A stretch of 64,000 nucleotides of DNA, taken from assembly GCA_934047225.1 (NCBI GenBank), contig OW203986.1, positions 23,625,221 to 23,689,220 of the forward strand, written 5' to 3'. The notes under the pieces were generated by a model, which saw nothing but the letters and a program-made list of their open reading frames with translations, made no database searches and was not told the DNA's origin. How positions within the stretch are numbered: position 1 is the first letter of the stretch; each line of letters opens with the position of its first letter. The DNA is from Ypsolopha sequella (taxonomy: Eukaryota > Arthropoda > Insecta > Lepidoptera > Ypsolophidae). Made by a program: the position numbers and the translations under genes. Below are positions 11,201 through 21,669 of the stretch, in pieces.

Positions 11201-14200
11201 ATATATCTTTTATTTATATGTATATAGTAAAAATCCATCCATCCATCAGCCTATTTCGTCCACTGCTGGACATAAGCCTTTCCAGTACTTTGCCACTCCC
11301 GGCGGTCATCCTGGAAGAATTGCCCATACTCACACACGCTGGGCAGGCGGGTTGGTCAGCGCGGTGCCGGAACCCTCGCACCAGTGACGCCACTGCCCGT
11401 CAACAGTCTGTTTCTAGTCTGTTAATATTTAATGTTTTATAGTAAAAATAAAATTATAAAAAAGATTTAATCAAGTTTTAATTTATTTTGCCCGTACTAA
11501 TAATTGCACTATAGTATGATAGTATATACCATAGCATATACATAATCTACTGATGTAATTCAATAAAAAAAAACATACTTGCGGAAATTAAAAAAACATT
11601 TTTGCTTATCCGTACTAATTTAGGCAGGATGCTTAATATTGTTTTATTTGCACGCAGTTTTATAGGTATTTTTTGGAATTTTAGTTCAGTATTATCTGCA
11701 GATAATTCGGTTTCGTTTTAAGATACTTAGATGAAGATAATTTGATTTGCCTCAAATATGGTCCATAAAAGATGTTAAATAAAAATGTCCAACAAATTTC
11801 ACCCTAAGGCATACAAATATTAATTTAATTACTAAAAATTTAAATTGCCTATGTCTCAGAAATTTACCAGTCCATTGACACCCGGTAAAATGCAGTTTGT
11901 TTTTGTTAAAAAGTACAATGAATTGATTACTATATTTGATTAAACTCACCTGAATGGCTTTTAGTGTAGCAAATACATCAGCCGTTCTGCCAACAATGTC
12001 TTGGACTGTTTCCTGGCCAAATCTGAAAAATAAGGTAAATCAACTTTAAGAGCAGTTTCACAGCCGGATTCTTTTTTCTTTATTGAACACACACATATAC
12101 AGAAACAGGGATACACATAATTTTTACATTTAAACAATATGCACATTGGCGTGCTTATCTCTAAGAAGAGATTTCTTCCAGCAAAACCAACAGGAAATAA
12201 CAAACAAAAAAATAATAATTTAAACGAGTAATCATAGTGCACAAGGAGATTGATGCAAATTAAAAATATATATATGATATAGTTAATAGCTAAATTATCT
12301 TATTATCTCAATCAAAAATTTAAGAGCGGTTTCGCAGCCGGATTGTGAAATACCCGCCTTTTTCTAATTAATCGACACAGAACACTTAAATTTAAAAATT
12401 CACTCAATAGTTATTGAATAAAACCTGATTATCTATGTATTGTGCATGCTGCCATCGCAAAGTTTTTATTGGTTTCTAAAAAATTTGAGTTTAAAATTGC
12501 TTAAATTCAAAATTTTTGAAATTCTAGTTTACAGAAACCAATGGACTTTTTGCGATGACAGCATACACAATACATAGGTAATAAGGTTTTGTTGAATAAC
12601 TATTGAGTGAATTTTGAATTTAAGTGTTCTGTTTCGATTAATTAGAAAAATGCGGGTTTTTCACAATCCAGCTGCAAAACCGCTCTTAAGTTTTTAATAA
12701 TAATTTAGCTGTTTACTATATCAGTGGGTACCACAGTATTAAATTCATTTTGTGTAGCAGTCAGTACCGAACACAAAACATCGAAATTTCTTCGCGTCAA
12801 CCTAACATTATGCTAAATGACAACAATAGAGATGCCATAAAACATCAACTCGCCAAAAAAACAAGGCGCTAAAATGGTAGCGCCTGGCAAACAATTAAAC
12901 CACAGTTTTTATTATATGCTAATCTAATTTATACAAGCTTAAATTAAATTAGTTGGCGAAATTTTAAACAAAATAATTCGTAGACCTTGTCCATATGAAC
13001 AACTTTTTCTATTAGGATTGTGCAAAATTCTTAACATTTGTTTTCACCTTTCCATACTGGACCAGTCAGCTGATCGAGGCAATTCGTATTGGAGGAAGTG
13101 GAAAAAAGGTTCGAATTTCGCTTAGCTCCCATGCAAACAGTTGTTTATATAGACTAGTACTACCTATGTTTTGAGTTTCTCTAACTAATATTATTTAACC
13201 TTATAGTATTTACTTCAATTTGATAAAATTTGAAAATTGTATGTATTATATTACCGTTTTTAAGATAAAAGTTGAATCACATAATTAACTCCTTGTTCTG
13301 CTGTTGTGGCGCGGCGGGGGGCACCGTCAGGGGCGCTGAGGGCGCCATGGTCGTTCCAACTAGACCTGCGGGTCTACCGCGTAATTCTGATTTTCATCAA
13401 CATCAACTTGAGATTGAAATTTGCCGTGCGTGCGACGACACCCGCCTAACATGCCATTTCTTTTGCACGCGTTGAATTTCGCATGCATTTGCTTGAAGTT
13501 GATACAAATCAGAATTACGCGGTAGACTCGCTGGTCTAATGTTCATATACATACTGAGTATATACATACTTGCAAAGTGAAGCAGTGTTGAACTCCTTGT
13601 TCTGTTGTTGTGGCGGCGCAGGGGGCGCCGCCGGGGGCGCTGCGGGCGCCACGGCCGCTGCTGCTAGACCGGCTGAAATGTTCACAAAAAATTCAGTCAA
13701 TCTATGATATTCATATTGATTGCAGAGTTCATCGCTGCAGTTGCATCGTGTGCGTTAAATGCGACGATTATGAATCAGCGGTTGTTTAAATACAGCGGTA
13801 TCATCTTCCTGCACCTTTTTCCATTTACTTGGTGTCGGCTCTTCATGTTCTTCTTCTCCATTGAGCATGATTTAGTGCTATCTTAGCATCCAGTTCTTTT
13901 TCTTTTCAGGGTCCCTCTGGACTGGTTTAAATAGAGTATATGGTACATAAGATACATAAATCACTTTAAAATAAAAGTGAAGCAATTTTTCTCAACATAG
14001 TACCCATTTTAGAACTCAAATATCCAATATTATTATAATTTTTGTATGTTTATTTATCATTTATATATGTGTGTGTATATTTTATAGGTATGTATTAATT
14101 TATTTAAGTATGTTCAAGTATTTTTATATGTAAGTTTATGTCTTAGATATTTAGGTTTATATTTTAATCTTGATCTCCCTATTATTTTCTGATTAGTATG

Positions 14201-17200
14201 TACACCTCCACATGTTAATTTGTTCATCTTTCCGTTAGCTACCAAGGGTTGCCTGGAAGATATAGCTATTAGCAGTAAGTGCCGCCCTTGTACACCATGT
14301 TTAATTGTTTCTTTTGTATTTTAAGTTATTTGTGTAAATGTGCAAACAGTAAATAAACCTATAAAACAGATAAAATAAATTCCAAAATTCCAACTAGTTT
14401 AGTTTTTAAAGAAAGACCCCACAACAAAAATGATAGACAACTTTGGCGGCCCCCATTTTTATTACTTTCGATGATAAAAATTAAAAAATATATATTTTTG
14501 TACTCTACTTAATCAGCTTTTGACAAGGGTTAATATTTTACACAAAATATCCAAGTTTCGGGTCTTGTTACTAATTCCGTCTACAAGCTAGAGAACCGTG
14601 ACGTACAGACGGACGGACGGATAGACAGCAGAGTGACATTAATAGGTCTTCGTTTTTCCCTTTGAGCATGGAACGGTCGAGCGTTTTTGAGATGGAAATA
14701 TGCCCAAGCGTGTATGCAAATTCCCGCTCGAGTTATCAAAAAGACGTCATTAAAAAAAAGAGGGCTTGATTTTTTTTTAATTTGAGGAATTAATGTGTTG
14801 TTTGAGCACTAACCAGTATCAGATCAAAAAGTAACTAACAATCTATATAATTGTAGGTTCTAGATACATAATTAAACCAAACCTGGCGGCTGCACAGGTT
14901 GTGGCATCCCCGAGCTTGCTGGAGCGCCCACACCTGCTCCTATACTCTGTAAATATAGAAAACATTTTGTTTATTTTACAATTCCCATAGCTTAATTTTT
15001 AAAAGACTTTTTAAAATTATTTTTTTGGAGAATGTACACCATTTTAGGACATAGTTTTCATTATTTTGGTATATAAATTAACCATTATTTTTTATAATTT
15101 TTTAAAGAGTTGTCCGATGACCTTGTCACTTGAGAATTTTAGACATGTCATTATACTGAATGTGATGTGTGATTGCTTATAAAAAACAGTCTGTCTCTGT
15201 CTGTCTACTCATCTGTCATCTAGGTGTCAAATCAGTCTGAAGCAAATTATTATAAGTTTATCTTGATAGCAAAGGACACATTTCTAAACAGCCATTACTC
15301 AAATGACGTCACATGAAGGCAAATGGAAGTTGCAGCCTTTTTATAAAAATATTCATCATCATGAGGTTTTTTAAACCAAAACATGTTTTTTTGACATGAC
15401 CTTTCTTCAGTATGTTGCCAACTCTTCTAAAAATTTTAATCATATGTTTTGTTTAATTCCAGAATGTACAAAAAATTACAACAATATTTAACAAATAAAA
15501 GCCATATCGAGTCTACCATAATAATGACAAATATAAATATCAATAACCTATCTAAAGATGGACCTTGTTTGTTTATGTAACAAAAAACAATCAAAAACCC
15601 ACCTGTGGACCCATTACCATATTACTCATTTGATTCTGTATGGCTGCGCTGTACGGTGGCACCATTTGGTTACCCATACCCACCAAAGCGTTGGGGTTGG
15701 ACATCGGCCCACCCATTACACCTGTAATTTACAAGGACAATTCTAAAGACAAAAAAGAAAACCTATAGTCTTAGTCAGTTGTCACAGCTATTTTTCTCTT
15801 TCAGTAATATATTAAAAATTATGACATATATCAAACAAATCATAAAATATTTTTAAAATATCTGCTTGATAGTTCTTTGTGGAATAATAACATACATTAA
15901 ATATCTTAAATCTGGATTTCTCACTAAGAATGCTAGAACTAAAGAATTCGGCTCTGGGCAGATAATGTTGGAAGATGCTTCACCAAGAGTCAGGCTCTTC
16001 AATTATTTATGATCGGCACTATTATATATTAGATATTGAAATACTATGTTCAAAACAGTGCTACTAAATATAAATTTACATAAAATATTTTGAAAATGGT
16101 TGATTTCAGCAGAAAACTTAATATACGTAACTTGTAGAGAGGACTAAATTCCCTCTTCTGTAGGATGTTTGTTGCGTCAGTGACCATCCCTCTTAAGTAT
16201 TGTTCCATATAAAATACTTTAAAGTACTTATTGGAAATGAACTCATTAATTAGGTATATTTAATTACATAATTAAATAATTATTTCCTACTTGCTTTAGG
16301 TTAACAGTGTTACTCATTGGGAAGAAAAAAGCTGTCAATGTGTAAAAGATTTTAATCGCAACGAGTTACTCTTGTTTTGGGGGTGTGACTCGTTGGGTTG
16401 AAAAATGAAGTTGTCCCATCGAGTAACAGTGTAACTGGTTGGAACATTTTATTATCTTTTGTCCCAGTGAGTTACACTGTGACTGGTTTCAGTGTGACCA
16501 AAGGAATTTTGGGAGAGCAGGAAATAGATGCGAGGGCTAAATTACCTTATCCTTTCGTTCAAGTACTTAGATACTATAATTCCATTTAATATGTTGCAAA
16601 ACGGAAAATAAATAGCGAAAACAAGCCTTTCTAGCAGTTTTTTTACGATTTTGAGAAATTTTGCACTTTTTCTAAACTCTGTATCTCAGTACTCAGTAAA
16701 TTAAAATAAATTTAATTCTCTACAAGTTACTTATTTTAAGTTTTCGGGTGAAATCAACCGCTTTTGAAATATATAAAAAAGCTGCAAAATGGGCAAAATA
16801 TTGCGATTATTCCCCCCCTCCCCTTTTTCCACAGGATGTTTTTTGTTCGAATAGTTTGGTGTAGCACTAGTAGACACCTACAAACAAAATCCCAAAGTTT
16901 TATTAAATTCGTATTTTTTCCAAGTTGGTGGCGATTGAGCCAGGTTGGTTTTAGAGTGACAATAATTTAGGTTATATGTCTACAGCAGGCAGTCTTAAAA
17001 ACAGTGTCTTCATGACAATAACTGTATTTTTTGGAAAATTGTATCGCATAACTCATTCCAGGGAAGACGATAGGATAGTAAAAGGATATATTTACCAGCT
17101 AACTGGTTTGGTATAGCCTGCATTTGATTGCCCATTCCTGGGCCAGCAACAAAACCACTTCTCATGCTACCGGCATTTCCCGGAAAATTTCCAGGAAACT

Positions 17201-17219
17201 GGTGTCCTTGCCCAGACAT
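8286..17219 (-). CDS. MED30: Mediator complex subunit 30 (eight-exon gene)
   Basis: MED30 is a metazoan subunit of Mediator, the nuclear complex linking transcription factors to RNA polymerase II. Exons in transcript order: 17219-17096, 15721-15603, 14946-14883, 13672-13570, 12022-11950, 11027-10893, 9563-9432, 8381-8286. All introns are GT-AG, phases agree at every joint, and the total is 846 bases (281 residues plus TAA). The N-terminal half is a low-complexity Gly/Met/Asn/Gln then Ala/Pro stretch ending in QQQ, as in fly MED30. The conserved part carries FGQETVQDIVGR, then RTIRLLFKRLRLIYEKCNE, then MESLIP, then a helical C-terminus ending SIIWEINVMLTMRRS. I recognise these from Drosophila MED30. 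The start is the first ATG of exon 1 (MSGQGHQFPGN). The introns are full of MITEs and LINE pieces. A possible variant poly(A) signal (ATTAAA) lies at 8141-8136. Confidence 0.95.
8470..8783 (-). repeat. LINE 3'-end repeat, family D (inside MED30 intron 7)
   Basis: The block carries 'gctaagtttcttgcccttct', 'ggccgggtctccggtatggg' and 'aaatttgactcgtaaaaagt'. The same words recur at 57000-57390 (opposite orientation), 45250-45740 and 63706-63780. It looks like the 3' untranslated tail of a non-LTR element; the strand is inferred only from the relative order of the words. Confidence 0.6.
8784..9050. other. GC-rich segment interrupting a LINE tail
   Basis: Family D normally runs from 'ctcgtaaaaagtg' straight into 'acaaaataaaccatttgaat' (see 45700-45740). 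Here about 270 bases lie between those words. The insert is clearly richer in G and C than its surroundings and is open on both strands (60 codons plus, 74 codons minus). The encoded peptides match nothing I know. Confidence 0.5.
9101..9295 (+). pseudogene. Jockey-like LINE reverse transcriptase fragment
   Basis: The frame reads SYFHSIMSYGMLLWG, then VFVLQKRAVRAIYNM, then SLREKFKEIN. These are familiar motifs just downstream of the RT domain in lepidopteran jockey-like elements. The frame ends at a stop shortly after KEIN, where intact copies continue. It lies in MED30 intron 7, antisense to the gene. Confidence 0.85.
9964..10061. mobile_element. 98-bp MITE, family E copy 1
   Basis: Ends are CCCTGCGGTCCGAAATAGAA and its complement. 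Both sides show TTA, a likely target duplication. Two further copies, inverted to each other, are at 20630-20727 and 21202-21299. Lies in MED30 intron 6. Confidence 0.88.
10167..10331. mobile_element. Foldback element in MED30 intron 6
   Basis: 'tagcctaagcatctccgta' at the left pairs with 'tacggagatg' plus 'atgcttaggcta' at the right. The middle has no reading frame. Single copy in the window. Confidence 0.7.
10332..10892. other. Rest of MED30 intron 6
   Basis: AT-rich intronic sequence up to the exon 6 donor at 10892-10891. Nothing else recognised. Confidence 0.6.
11225..11405 (-). repeat. RTE-like LINE 3' end, antisense to the plus strand
   Basis: Read on the minus strand, the block gives the 'REWQS..GKAYVQQW' tail typical of RTE copies, then a 'gatggatgga' tail. 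The same piece occurs at 40003-40165 and, in the other orientation, at 38565-38745. It lies in MED30 intron 5. Confidence 0.7.
11406..11949. other. Rest of MED30 intron 5
   Basis: AT-rich, stop-rich sequence between a LINE tail and exon 5. No element boundary seen. Confidence 0.55.
12048..12190. repeat. Family A MITE end joined to a non-LTR tail fragment
   Basis: 12048-12075 repeats the family A terminal word (agagcagtttcacagccgga). It is followed by 'tttattgaacacacacat' through 'agatttcttccagcaaaacc', which resembles 61008-61160. Both are truncated. Located in MED30 intron 4. Confidence 0.55.
12320..12689. mobile_element. Foldback MITE, family A copy 2
   Basis: Uninterrupted copy of the element at 1966-2468. 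The inverted arms begin TTAAGAGCGGTTTCGCAGCC and cover most of the 370 bases, meeting near 12500. Lies in MED30 intron 4. Confidence 0.88.
12690..13286. other. MED30 intron 4, no clear element
   Basis: Contains the self-complementary word 'ggcgctaaaatggtagcgcc' (about 12866), which also occurs in the 'gggttccgtac' repeat near 59476. Otherwise AT-rich with nothing to annotate. Confidence 0.5.
13287..13367 (-). pseudogene. Decayed duplicate of MED30 exon 4
   Basis: On the minus strand this repeats exon 4 (13672-13570): it starts GLV, runs through an Ala/Pro-rich stretch and reaches PQQQNKE in the same frame. It then diverges and meets TGA instead of continuing to FNTASLC. Its exon 4 donor is lost. 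The acceptor side is destroyed by the family B MITE that starts at 13368. It lies just downstream of exon 4 in the transcript, so it is best read as a tandem exon duplication now dead in the intron. A cryptic exon cannot be excluded. Confidence 0.8.
13368..13531. mobile_element. MITE family B, copy 2
   Basis: Shares the GCGGGTCTACC ends and the interior of 6921-7081, with one arm diverged near 13480. It sits exactly at the edge of the exon 4 duplicate, splitting 'tagacctg' from 'ctggtctaatg'. Confidence 0.85.
13673..14229. other. MED30 intron 3, upstream part
   Basis: AT-rich with runs of 'tttatgt' type words. No exon or element boundary. Confidence 0.5.
14230..14370 (+). repeat. Lepidopteran dispersed repeat tail
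   Basis: 'ggttgcctggaagatatagc' followed by 'gccgcccttgtacacc' and an 'aataaa' tail resembles a non-LTR/SINE tail I associate with Lepidoptera. Assignment is by recognition only. Confidence 0.5.
14590..14765 (+). repeat. Diverged 'gggttccg'-type repeat fragment
   Basis: 'gacgtacagacggacggacg' and 'tagacagcagagtgac', then 'cgtttttccctttga', parallel 62265-62330. Only the central part of that family is recognisable. Confidence 0.5.
14984..15378 (+). repeat. Dispersed repeat, copy 2 (first copy at 318-706)
   Basis: Co-linear with 318-706 from 'cccatagcttaattt' to 'ttttaaaccaaaa'. Lies in MED30 intron 2. Confidence 0.75.
15722..16094. other. MED30 intron 1, downstream part
   Basis: AT-rich intronic sequence with no recognised element. 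Confidence 0.5.
16095..16763. mobile_element. TIR element in MED30 intron 1
   Basis: 'aaatggttgatttcagcaga' at the left and its near-complement ending at 16763 on the right continue inward to 'acttgtagagag' / 'ctctacaagtt', giving arms of about 45 bases. The 63-codon frame inside (16398-16589) has no recognisable motif. Confidence 0.7.
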
Positions 17220-17512
17220 TGTTAAAATAAATTTAGATCTTTATTATTAAGGAAATCTTGATTTTCGTTGAAAATTATTACGACTTTACGAGCGAAAACA
17301 AACAACAAATCGTACATAACAAAGACAAAGAACGAATGAAGAGATTTTTTTAAATAATTTTACGGCTCTGGATGCATGTCCTTTTGAGCCATTTTTTTTT
17401 ATTATTTTCACTTTGAGAGCCTCAGATATTCTTTATCTGAGTTGTAAACACTTTATATACACATCGTTTTATCATTTACGGGATCAGACGGACGACAACC
17501 AAACCAAGTTAA

Positions 17513-18072
17513 AGTAGGGCCACTGAGTGATGGCACTTACACTTATGACAGCTGCATTTAGTGATGAGGTACATTTAAAATTTCGGTTAAAAATAAAAAT
17601 CAAGTGTGAGTTTACTCAACATTAGACACGTCATTCAACATTCAACATAATGATACAAAAGGAAGATGTACCAAAACCAGTGGCGTAGTTATCGGATGGC
17701 TATGCGGTGTAGTGCACTGGGGCCCCCAAGAGATGTTTAAAATCTAAATCGAAAAATTATTTTACTATTATTTATTTTCGTTTAGTTTAACTTCGTCATT
17801 GTTTTGTTTTTAATTAAATATTATTGCGTAACTTGGCGACCTCAAACACGACCTATAAAAAATTAGAAACTTTTTTAAAAATATATTTTTTTCTATACGA
17901 ATTCTATTGCACAATAAAGCAACATTCAAATCGAAAAATAATAACCGAAACAAGTAGTACATCACTATCAACAATGAAGTATTACATTTTTTAATTCACA
18001 CTTGCTTATAAATAATTACGATACTTTGTAGGCATTTAAACGTCATAGGCGCCATCACTCAGTGGCTCTACT
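17513..18072. mobile_element. 560-bp TIR element upstream of MED30
   Basis: The 22-base ends 'agtagggccactgagtgatg' and 'catcactcagtggctctact' are reverse complements with one mismatch. The left end lies about 290 bases upstream of the MED30 start codon, so it may touch the promoter. Non-coding. Confidence 0.75.
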
Positions 18073-18390
18073 GTAGTTGAACCATATATTCTATGTAAAA
18101 AGCCAAAAAGGGCCGCGTTCACAAACTAAGGGTCGCGACACGAGTTCTAATGCCATCCCTGTCGCACGCGTTGAAAATTATTTGCGCTATCCTGCTGTCA
18201 GTGTTGGAACCTAACGAAAGTTTTGATTTATGAACGGCTATCAGAGTCATTCATAAATTCACACCGAGTTGAGTTCCTCCCTATCTTTGGGTCGCATGCA
18301 TTGACATGTAGGTACGTCAAAGGTCGCACCTCGCACGCAACACTAAACCGTTCAAAAATCAACTCGCGTTGATATAGGCACCGCCACGGC

Positions 18391-19750
18391 TTAAGGTTAA
18401 ACGTCAGTCGCTTAGCGCAAAAAGCATTAGAGGTTGAAAATTGAAAAATATTTTGGTATGGGGCAATTTGACGCCAATAGTTCAGTATTAAAACTGCTGC
18501 CGTTAATTCGAGAGAATGATGACAGATGGAGTTTGGCGATATCTCGAAAAAATACTATAAGTCAACAAGAGCTTCTTCACGACAAAAATAAATTAAGGCA
18601 CGTTGAAAAAATATCAACGGTACAACAAATGGGACGAAATAAATCCAAATCATGATTATTTAAACTTTTTTTATAAATAAAAACCCTGGAATAGAATATA
18701 TATACGATCTTATTATTTGGTAAGGTATATCAGTTTTATAATACGACAACACTGCCTTACGCCGCAGATATTATAAACCTTTTTCTGAAATGTCGATTCA
18801 AAAAGTCGAGGATTCATACTGCAGGCTAATGCCTTGCTGATTGCTGATTTGACAGAAATAATGAGCAGAAGGAAATTTTAGTTATAGCACGATCTCTTTG
18901 AAAGGTGACAAACTGCCATATTGGCAAGTAATAATAATAAATCAGCAACACGGATCGTAATACTTTTTGCTAATTTTGCCAAATTAAATGTTGACTTCCT
19001 ATAGTAACTGACTCGGAGCTGGACTCGGGAAAACGATAAAAACAAATTAACGAGTTTCACACAAAGGGTAATAGAACATTGATCACTTAGATACAGAGTC
19101 TTAATTCAATATGATTTCCGCTACATAAATAAAATGACAACCTCTATATAAGGTTCTTAAATTCAAGTGAACACAGTATCGCTAATAGACAACTTTTCGC
19201 CAAAAATAATATTTTTTGCGCTTTATATTAATATTTTTTTTAACTTTTACGTAGAAATTGAGTCAGCTGATTCATTAAGTTTTGTACTAGGAAGTGGAAA
19301 ATATATACGACAAAAATACTTTTTATTAACAAATGGGACCTTTTAACGATATACAATCTACCCTAAAATCATCATGATAAATATAAAATATTGAAATGCA
19401 AAACAGTAAAAAAAGGTTTTATCCCCTGACATTTGCAAACGTCACCATTCTCTCGAATGAACGGCCGGAGTTATAGTGAGGTTTATAGAGCATGAATTTA
19501 AAATTTAATGCACCATTAGTCATGATCTTGTCCAAACAATGTTAAAACTGCATTTAAAGTTGGTTTTGAAAAGATCATGACTAATTGTGTACACAATTTC
19601 AAACTCATGCCTTACACACCTCACTAATACTGAACTATTGGCGTCAATTGCCACATAGGTACCAAAATGCTTTTAAATTTTTTATTTCTTAACAAGAAAA
19701 GCAAAGTTTAGTTATGCACTTTACGTTAAGCGACTGACGTTTAACCTTAA
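18391..19750. mobile_element. Nested inverted-repeat element, outer unit
   Basis: Outer arms 'ttaaggttaaacgtcagtcg' (18391) and 'cgactgacgtttaacctta' (19731) are reverse complements. A second pair, 'caatttgacgccaatagttc' near 18465 and its complement near 19632, lies inside. A third pair bounds the inner element 18491-19472. No transposase is present. Confidence 0.75.
18491..19472. mobile_element. Inner TIR element, family F copy 1
   Basis: Ends are 'ctgccgttaattcgagagaa' and the complement-like 'ttctctcgaatgaacggccg'. Copy 2 (33316-33971) begins and ends at the same words but lacks part of the middle. That shows this unit moves on its own and inserted into the outer element. The 73-codon frame at 18434-18655 crosses the boundary and is not a gene. 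Confidence 0.78.
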
Positions 19751-20389
19751 GGCGATTACCGTCGCCAAATTAGCAGCTCGATGTTTGTCTGTATGAATAT
19801 CGACGGAAACGACATTGAAATAACGTTCAAATCAGTGCACAATGCGTGGTGGCTGTTACGACGCTCGCTGCGTCCTTGAAAGGGCAAAATAGGAGAAAAT
19901 AATACTTTTCACATGGGCGTCATTGTTCGATTGAATAATTCTATGTTATATTTATAGCTATCAAGTTTATCTATTTATCAAAGCATAAATGAATTAAATC
20001 ACCTAAGCCGCTTAGGAACAGTAGGAAATTCAAGCCAAAAAACAACATTCAGTTGACACAATTTTTCATATATAAGTTTTGGTGGTACGAAAAAGAAAAA
20101 TGTTGCATATGTTGTCATAGAGTTGATAATTCATAATACATTTTTTCTATATTTTTGGTTTGGCCATAAAAGAGAAGTAGGCTTTAGAAAGTACCCATTT
20201 GGCAATATTAAGGGCCTTAAGATGCGGGAACAAAAGTAGTGGAGGTACGTTTTCGCACGTACACTCACGGACGTAATTGTTTAGCCGGATTTTATGAATA
20301 AACATTACCTACATTACCTACTAATATTTTATTGGGTACAAGTCGGACAATTACTCAATGAACGAATAGATTCAGATATATAAAGTATT
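19751..20389. other. Non-coding stretch, nothing assigned
   Basis: Mixed AT-rich sequence. No exon, RNA or repeat boundary that I can support. Confidence 0.4.
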
Positions 20390-20399
20390 GTATTTTAGT

Positions 20400-20600
20400 A
20401 GGTATGTGCCTTGCTCACGACCGCGACCCCACCCGCGTTTATACAACTCTGCCCCGTTCTCGGCTTGGGCGTTATTTTATTAACACCCCTTATAGCTTAT
20501 ATGTTGAACAGGGTCACTAAAAAAACCACATTCAAATCCGTTCAGTGGTTTCGGAGATATGCGTGAACAAACAGACAGACAGAAAATAATTCTAAAAATC
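20400..20600 (+). repeat. Dispersed SINE-like repeat, copy 1
   Basis: 'cacccgcgtttatacaactc', 'attaacaccccttatagctt' and 'aatccgttcagtggtttcgg' followed by 'acaaacagacagac' define a family also found at 25110-25290. The start 'cgtggctccgcccgcgtt' recurs at 44745. Common in Lepidoptera; the class is not certain. Confidence 0.65.
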
Positions 20601-20629
20601 GCTGATTTGTGTTCAATTACTCTTCTCTA

Positions 20630-20727
20630 CCCTGCGGTCCGTAATAGAATTACAATGGATCATAAGCCATTCACTTCATACTTTCGTAATCGATTTTAGC
20701 GATATAATTCTATTTCGGAACGCAGGG
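20630..20727. mobile_element. 98-bp MITE, family E copy 2
   Basis: Same ends and interior as 9964-10061, with a few substitutions (gtccgtaat, ggaacgcag). It forms the left arm of a larger inverted structure with 21202-21299. Confidence 0.88.
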
Positions 20728-20807
20728 GTTGTCACTCTCCTCGCCCCCATTCTATTTTATTCTATTTTTATTACTTTTCTTCAATGTACAGACACAGTAA
20801 GCAATCG

Positions 20808-21184
20808 GTAAGCAATCGACAAAAATTGCGCCATTATTGTGTCAAAAGTCACTTTCTTATAAAGAAACAAACAAACATAAGATACAAATAGTAAGCAATC
20901 GACAAAAATTGCGCAATTTATCCATTTTCTGGCAACGACACTACCAGCCGCACTACCAGTAGTGTCGTTGCCAAATGAACGACACTACCGCGCCTATTTT
21001 GGATCAAATTGTACAGTCAACACAAGTAATTAACAACAGCAATCTTAAGAAATGTAACTCTTTATTTTTATAACTAAATAAAAGCAAACTTATTTGGACG
21101 AACCACAATAAGGAAAAGAAATTAAATATTATTAAGAAAGTGACTTTTGACACAATAATTGCCCAAATTTTGTCGATTGCTTAC
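20808..21184. mobile_element. Inverted-repeat element between two family E MITEs
   Basis: 'gtaagcaatcgacaaaaatt' with the following 'attattgtgtcaaaagtcac' pairs with the complement ending at 21184, arms about 50 bases. The terminal word is repeated once more at 20891. A hairpin 'ggcaacgacactac' / 'gtagtgtcgttgcc' lies in the middle (20930-20973). Confidence 0.75.
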
Positions 21185-21201
21185 TGTTTGCAAGATACGT
21201 A

Positions 21202-21299
21202 CCCTGCGTTCCGAAATAGAATTATATCGCTAAAATCGTTTACGAAAGTATGAAGTGAATGGCTTATGATCCATTGTAATTCTATTACGGACCGCAGGG
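21202..21299. mobile_element. 98-bp MITE, family E copy 3 (inverted)
   Basis: Reverse orientation relative to 20630-20727; the interior 'gaagtgaatggcttatgatc' shows the direction. Ends CCCTGCG...GCAGGG. Confidence 0.88.
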
Positions 21300-21412
21300 G
21301 TAATAACCCTGCGGGTTCTGCTCTTTTATTATATGTATATTTTATTATATTTAGAGGGTTTCGTTCATAAAACAATTGAATATGCTTAAAATTAGGTAAG
21401 TATAAATAATAA

Positions 21413-21418
21413 TTTATT
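21413..21418 (-). promoter_or_regulatory. Candidate poly(A) signal for the secreted-protein gene
   Basis: AATAAA on the minus strand about 250 bases downstream of the stop at 21670. The position is reasonable for a short 3' UTR; AT-rich surroundings make chance occurrence possible. Confidence 0.4.
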
Positions 21419-21669
21419 TCAGAAATATCTTATTCTATATTACAGTCATTATAAGCAATAATCACATCAAATTAAATTAACATTAAATTGAGTAGAGTAT
21501 TCATTTCATGACACCTCCTACTTAGAACCAAGGCAAGAATTTTTTAAGTACAAGTCTGTACTGTGCACCAATATAAAATAAAATGCATCTTAAATATTTT
21601 ACTGTTAATAATATTAAAATTTATCGTAAAAAATGCTGACTCTTAAACTAAGGGAATAGAGCTTAGAAT

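Noticed and set aside
13272..13475. 67-codon plus-strand frame
   Set aside because: It is antisense to the MED30 exon duplicate and runs into the MITE.
15558..15746. 62-codon plus-strand frame
   Set aside because: Antisense shadow of MED30 exon 2.
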